The position numbers and the translations under genes are program-made. A stretch of DNA of 64,000 bases from the NCBI RefSeq assembly GCF_039519235.1, contig NZ_CP154351.1, positions 1,674,001 to 1,738,000 on the forward strand, given 5' to 3'. The notes beneath the pieces were generated by a model, which was given only the letters and a program-made list of their open reading frames with translations, searched no databases and was not told the DNA's origin. Below are positions 62,113 through 64,000 of this stretch, piece by piece; position 1 is the first letter of the stretch, and the number at the start of each line of letters is the position of its first letter. This stretch comes from Micrococcus sp. 2A. GTDB taxonomy: Bacteria > Actinomycetota > Actinomycetes > Actinomycetales > Micrococcaceae.

Positions 62113-62790
62113 TCAGGTGGCGTCGACGTCGAAGGGTGCGGGCGCCAGGCCGAGCAGCTCGAGCGGATCCGGGCTCGCGGCTGCCGGGACCGGAGCCGGG
62201 CGCCCCTCGGCCACCATGGCCTCGGCGCGGCCGGAGGCCATGAGGGCGACGGCCGCGCCTCCCACGACGGCGGTCCCGGCACCCGGGACGACGGCGGCGG
62301 CCACGGGGGTGAGCTCGGCGTCGGGGGCGGCGGAGCCCGTGGCGGACGCGACGGCGGTGGACTCGACGTCGGTGGCCTCGGCGGCGCTGCTGCCCGTGCC
62401 GCCCGGGCGGCGGAAGAGGGAGCGGGGGTCCATGTCCGCGATGTCCTGGCGGGTCAGCCCGCCGTGGAGGTCCTCGGGGGCCACGCCCGTGAGCGCCTGG
62501 GCCCGGTGCGCGGCGGTGGAGGAGCCGCTGCCGCCCACCGGCTCGGTGAGGGCCTCGCGGATGATGCGGCGGGGATCGTACTGACGGGGGTCGTACTTGC
62601 GCCAGTTGACCTCGTCGAAGTCCGTCCCCGTCTCCTCCTTGAACTGCGTCTTGGCGCCCTCGGCCATGTCCCGCATCCGGCGGAGCCACTGGGTGAAGGC
62701 GCGGGTGTACTCCGGGAGCTTCTCCGGACCGAGGATGATCACGGCGAGCACCAGGAGGACGATGAACTCGGATCCGTTGATTCCTGCCAC
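62113..62790 (-). CDS. tatB: Twin-arginine translocase subunit TatB
   Basis: A 225-residue protein with one N-terminal membrane helix (SEFIVLLVLAVIILGPEKLP, with the Gly-Pro hinge), an amphipathic helix (FTQWLRRMRDMAEGAK) and a long variable tail. The GTG start has TAGAGT (62798-62803) 7 nt upstream: leaderless. Placement beside mrp and an anti-sigma gene matches the sigE-rseA-tatB-mrp locus of other actinobacteria. Confidence 0.88.
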   Translation of the reverse strand: MAGINGSEFIVLLVLAVIILGPEKLPEYTRAFTQWLRRMRDMAEGAKTQFKEETGTDFDEVNWRKYDPRQYDPRRIIREALTEPVGGSGSSTAAHRAQALTGVAPEDLHGGLTRQDIADMDPRSLFRRPGGTGSSAAEATDVESTAVASATGSAAPDAELTPVAAAVVPGAGTAVVGGAAVALMASGRAEAMVAEGRPAPVPAAASPDPLELLGLAPAPFDVDAT

Positions 62791-62811
62791 GGTGGAGACT
62801 CTACTAGAGGC

Positions 62812-63708
62812 TCACCGACGCCCCACCGCGAGGATGCCGGCCACCCGGCCCATGCTCGGAACGGCCTCGACGATCCGCTCGAGGCCGCGCTCGAGGCGGT
62901 CCGTCACGGCGTCGTCGCGCCGCAGCTCGGTGAGGCCGGACCGGTCCGAGACCACGAGGAGGGTGAGAAGGGGCTCCGCCTGCTCGCGTGGCAGCGTGGA
63001 CTCCACGCGGTAGGCCGCCTGCGCCGTCGCGAGGTCCGCGATCCACCCCTCTCCGGACGGGTCGTCCGTCAGCCGGTAGGCGACACCGCCGGGGAGCCGC
63101 CTCCCCGGCATTGCGGCGTCCTCGCGCCCCGACGCACAGCCGCGGGGCACAGCGGTCGCGGAGCGCGAGCGGCACTCGTGCACCGTGACCGCCGGCTCGG
63201 CGCGCCCCCAGACCACCGCGACCTCCAGCAGGTCCGCCGCCTGCTCGCCGCGCACCTCGAGGGGCTGCAGGCCTGCGCCGGTCAGGGACGGCACGGTCCA
63301 GCCGAGGCCGCGGAGCTCCTCCACGGTGGCCCCCGGGGAGGACGCGGCGGCGGACTGGCGCTGGACGACCCCCAGCGCGTCCGTCGGACCGGCCTGCGCC
63401 CGGGCCACGCCACGCGGCGCGCCGGCCACCCACACGGCCGCGAGGAGCCCGCCCAGCAGGACGACCATGGCCAGCGCCAGCACGACGAGGCGGCCGGACA
63501 CGCCGCGCACGGGGAGCACGGGATGGGTCACGGCCGCGGGGCGGGCGTCCACGGAGCGCGCGGCGTCCAGGACGCGGGCCCGCTCACGGGCGGTCCGGGC
63601 GCAGTCCGGGCAGCGGGAGAGATGGGCCGCCAGCCGGCGGCCCGCCGGGCGCGAGAGCACGCCCTCGAGGTAGGCGTCCAGGTGGCGCAGCGAGTGATGA
63701 GGGCTCAT
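62812..63708 (-). CDS. Zinc-finger anti-sigma factor (RseA-like)
   Basis: A 298-residue membrane protein. The N-terminus has the ZAS signature LAAHLSRCPDCARTA (His-x3-Cys-x2-Cys) that binds a sigma factor. One membrane helix lies at about residues 75-95 (LVVLALAMVVLLGGLLAAVWV), and the C-terminal ~200 residues are extracytoplasmic. No ECF sigma gene is next to it: the neighbour upstream is divergent. Confidence 0.82.
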   Translation of the reverse strand: MSPHHSLRHLDAYLEGVLSRPAGRRLAAHLSRCPDCARTARERARVLDAARSVDARPAAVTHPVLPVRGVSGRLVVLALAMVVLLGGLLAAVWVAGAPRGVARAQAGPTDALGVVQRQSAAASSPGATVEELRGLGWTVPSLTGAGLQPLEVRGEQAADLLEVAVVWGRAEPAVTVHECRSRSATAVPRGCASGREDAAMPGRRLPGGVAYRLTDDPSGEGWIADLATAQAAYRVESTLPREQAEPLLTLLVVSDRSGLTELRRDDAVTDRLERGLERIVEAVPSMGRVAGILAVGRR

Positions 63709-63936
63709 CCCGCCCCACCTCCTCCTGGTGCGCCGACTCCCGGACCGGAGGGCCGGGGACCACGCCGACGCCGGTCCAGTCCGCCCATCATGGACGGCAC
63801 GTCTGAGAGAAGTCTGAATCGTCCCCCCCGGTTCTTCCGTACACTGGGGCGGCATCCGGCCCGGTGCCGGCCGTCCGCGGAAGCCCGCGGCGCCGCCGTC
63901 GCCGGACCACCCCGCCCACCCCCGGAGAGAGCGCCC

Positions 63937-64000
63937 ATGACCGCCCTGCACCCCCAGCCGACCGCCAAGCACGCCTCGTGGACGTACGCGGAGACCCGGC
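63937..64000 (+). CDS. Probable O-methyltransferase, first 21 codons
   Basis: Only the start is in the window. It reads KHASWTYAETR after MTALHPQPT, resembling the N-terminus of the O-methyltransferase found beside sigE/rseA in other actinobacteria (a 'K-x-SWAYAE' pattern). GGAGAGAGC precedes the ATG. The call depends on synteny; little sequence is visible. Confidence 0.45.
   Translation, partial: MTALHPQPTAKHASWTYAETR

Overview
The window is high-GC actinobacterial chromosome, most likely from the Micrococcaceae (Micrococcus or a close relative). The evidence is the AdnA/AdnB helicase-nuclease pair, a coproporphyrin-type heme pathway with HemQ, a DUF3107 protein, the mrp-tatB-anti-sigma neighbourhood, GTG starts, and many TANNNT -10 boxes lying 6-8 nt before a start codon. 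The species is inferred; no rRNA or tRNA gene was seen.

Left core (1-12.9 kb): the 3' end of a phosphotransferase gene, adnB and adnA, an alkyltransferase-like protein and a divergent 3'-5' exonuclease, which together form a DNA-repair block. Then come hemL-hemB, a P-loop kinase and two overlapping GNAT acetyltransferases.

Accessory region (about 12.9-38.8 kb) is a patchwork with a mobile element every few kilobases. It holds: (i) a damaged hypothetical gene pair; (ii) an IS3-family element broken by a second, decayed IS3-family element; (iii) a copper/heavy-metal block (DUF6153 fragment, BNR-repeat lipoprotein, two-component system, CsoR-type operator, HMA metal-binding protein, CopB-type ATPase, DUF305 lipoprotein), closed by an inverted copy of the first IS; (iv) a truncated IS21 istA; (v) a MarR-controlled operon of epoxide hydrolase, alpha/beta hydrolase and DUF1697 protein; (vi) small genes and fragments (truncated GNAT, HIT, DinB, SdpI-like); (vii) an HTH/nucleotidyltransferase pair resembling an AbiE/MenT toxin-antitoxin system; (viii) an IS481-family element with a clear 6-bp target duplication; (ix) an unknown protein with a HEPN-like Rx4H motif; (x) a serine resolvase; (xi) a cmtR-cadD cadmium pair; (xii) an intact IS3-family element abutting a second, broken HIT gene.

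Right core (38.8-64 kb): an NYN-domain RNase-like protein, a small protein, the heme run hemE-hemY-hemQ-hemH-hemC-hemD on the minus strand with hemA divergent, a TetR regulator, DUF3107, an RNB ribonuclease, a DEAD-box helicase, a PHP phosphoesterase, an M24 aminopeptidase, a pyruvate-kinase-like protein, a general-stress membrane protein, an MgtE-N/CBS protein, DUF1003, Mrp, TatB, an anti-sigma factor, and the first codons of a probable O-methyltransferase.

Together the hem genes encode glutamyl-tRNA to heme b (HemA, L, B, C, D, E, Y, H, Q). hemE to hemD and hemB-hemL lie on the same strand but are 29 kb apart, with the mobile region between them, which suggests that one heme operon was split by accumulated insertions.
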